From contig JAJRTS010000067.1 of the NCBI GenBank assembly GCA_024278175.1, positions 1-50,286 of the forward strand: a stretch of 50,286 nt of DNA. Direction: 5' to 3'. The notes under the pieces are model-generated. The model did not search any database. It was not told where the DNA came from and saw only the letters and a list, made by a program, of their open reading frames with translations. Below are positions 49,819-50,286 of this stretch, piece by piece. The translations under genes and the position numbers were made by a program. Numbering within the stretch: position 1 is the stretch's first letter; each line of letters begins with the position of its first letter. This DNA is from Gemmatimonadales bacterium. Its GTDB lineage: Bacteria > Gemmatimonadota > Glassbacteria > GWA2-58-10.

Positions 49819-50286
49819 CCCTGTCCTCCCTGTTTGAAATAAAATATAAAATAATTCATCGATTGCGTCCACTTGTTCGTAATATATTTAATGGGGCAGT
49901 TGGGGTCAACACTCGCCTGTACATCATTTTGTTGACATAATCCGCGCATCGAACGGAACAATGGCCGGTTACCGGCTGCCGGGTGCCGGGTGTCAAATAA
50001 TTAGAGGTTATTTGAAAACCTCTTAGTAATTTGCTGAAGGCAATCGAGTTAGTGGAATCGATATTGGTCGATACCCCGTGAAGCTCAGAGCTTGTTTTTT
50101 TGTGGTGGGGCGGGGTCAGTCCCGGGCCGCATGTCTGAGCCACAGCAAGGGTAGCGTGTAGTTGTCCCGGAGCCATCCGGAGCTGCCGGACGAACCATGG
50201 TCCGGGGTGCGATTCGCTTCCAGCGTGCCAAGCACACGGGAGTGGAGTTTTTACGATGGCACACCGCCCGGATTAAGAAAAACACA
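49819..50286. other. Gene-free window end
   Basis: The last ~470 bases contain no convincing coding frame, RNA gene or repeat that I can support. The first part, to about 49900, is AT-rich and probably holds the promoter of the DinB gene. Confidence 0.5.

Noticed and set aside
50085-50286. Minus-strand frame at the right edge
   Set aside because: Mixed composition with no motif; the true gene context is outside the window, so it cannot be supported.

Overview
The window reads as chromosomal DNA of a GC-rich, Gram-negative, probably uncultured bacterium of the Fibrobacteres-Chlorobi-Bacteroidetes (FCB) type. The pointers are two giant DUF2723 membrane proteins, a TonB-dependent receptor followed by a DUF4249-like lipoprotein, a secreted protein ending in a FlgD-like Ig / type-IX-like tail, a dockerin-like tail on another secreted protein, many lipoproteins, and LPS genes (Kdo transferase, MsbA-like exporter). 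A candidate phylum near Glassbacteria, Latescibacterota or Zixibacteria would fit, but that is inference. I see no rRNA, tRNA, CRISPR array, transposase, integrase or phage gene.

Layout. 1-3461: end of a large secreted protein, a LOG-family protein and two small unknown genes. 3462-4167: repeat-rich spacer with a bidirectional terminator, a short hairpin repeat and a MITE-like element. 4168-7839 (minus): exported alkaline phosphatase with a Fur-box-like promoter, a lipoprotein, a Tat-exported TIM-barrel protein. 8567-13692: a 56-residue four-cysteine protein, a SUMF1-fold lipoprotein, a 1002-residue secreted repeat protein, a small DUF6868-like membrane protein. 13800-17504: SerA, a pseudo-receiver/zinc-ribbon protein with a basic tail, a Gfo/Idh/MocA oxidoreductase and a Cys-rich DUF6485-like protein. 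17731-21830: two sodium:solute symporters, the second broken by a one-base frameshift, separated by an eleven-copy heptamer repeat. 21831-23387: a second, inverted copy of the MITE-like element and two small minus-strand genes.

23591-34953 is largely envelope biology: an ArnT-like glycosyltransferase; a plus-strand operon of MsbA-like exporter, glycosyltransferase with an arginine-rich tail, DUF3108 protein and a deoxyhypusine-synthase-like protein; and a minus-strand operon queH - tusA-like - waaA(kdtA) - unknown - HhH glycosylase-like protein, whose last gene is AT-rich and looks acquired. An RnfB-like ferredoxin lies upstream. 35248-38723 is a biotin cluster, bioF facing bioD-bioC-bioH. 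38859-44489 holds two tandem DUF2723 paralogues. 45020-49282 is a SUMF1-fold lipoprotein, TonB-dependent receptor and DUF4249-like lipoprotein, probably one outer-membrane unit. The window ends with a DinB-family protein and a gene-free stretch.

Most distinctive signals: the paired MITE-like elements whose 27-bp hairpin arms differ by a compensatory base-pair change; the Fur-box-like palindrome in the alkaline phosphatase promoter; the low-GC HhH gene inserted at a convergent 3' end; the two proteins carrying Arg/Gly-rich low-complexity tails; and the structured region ahead of the SUMF1/TonB operon.
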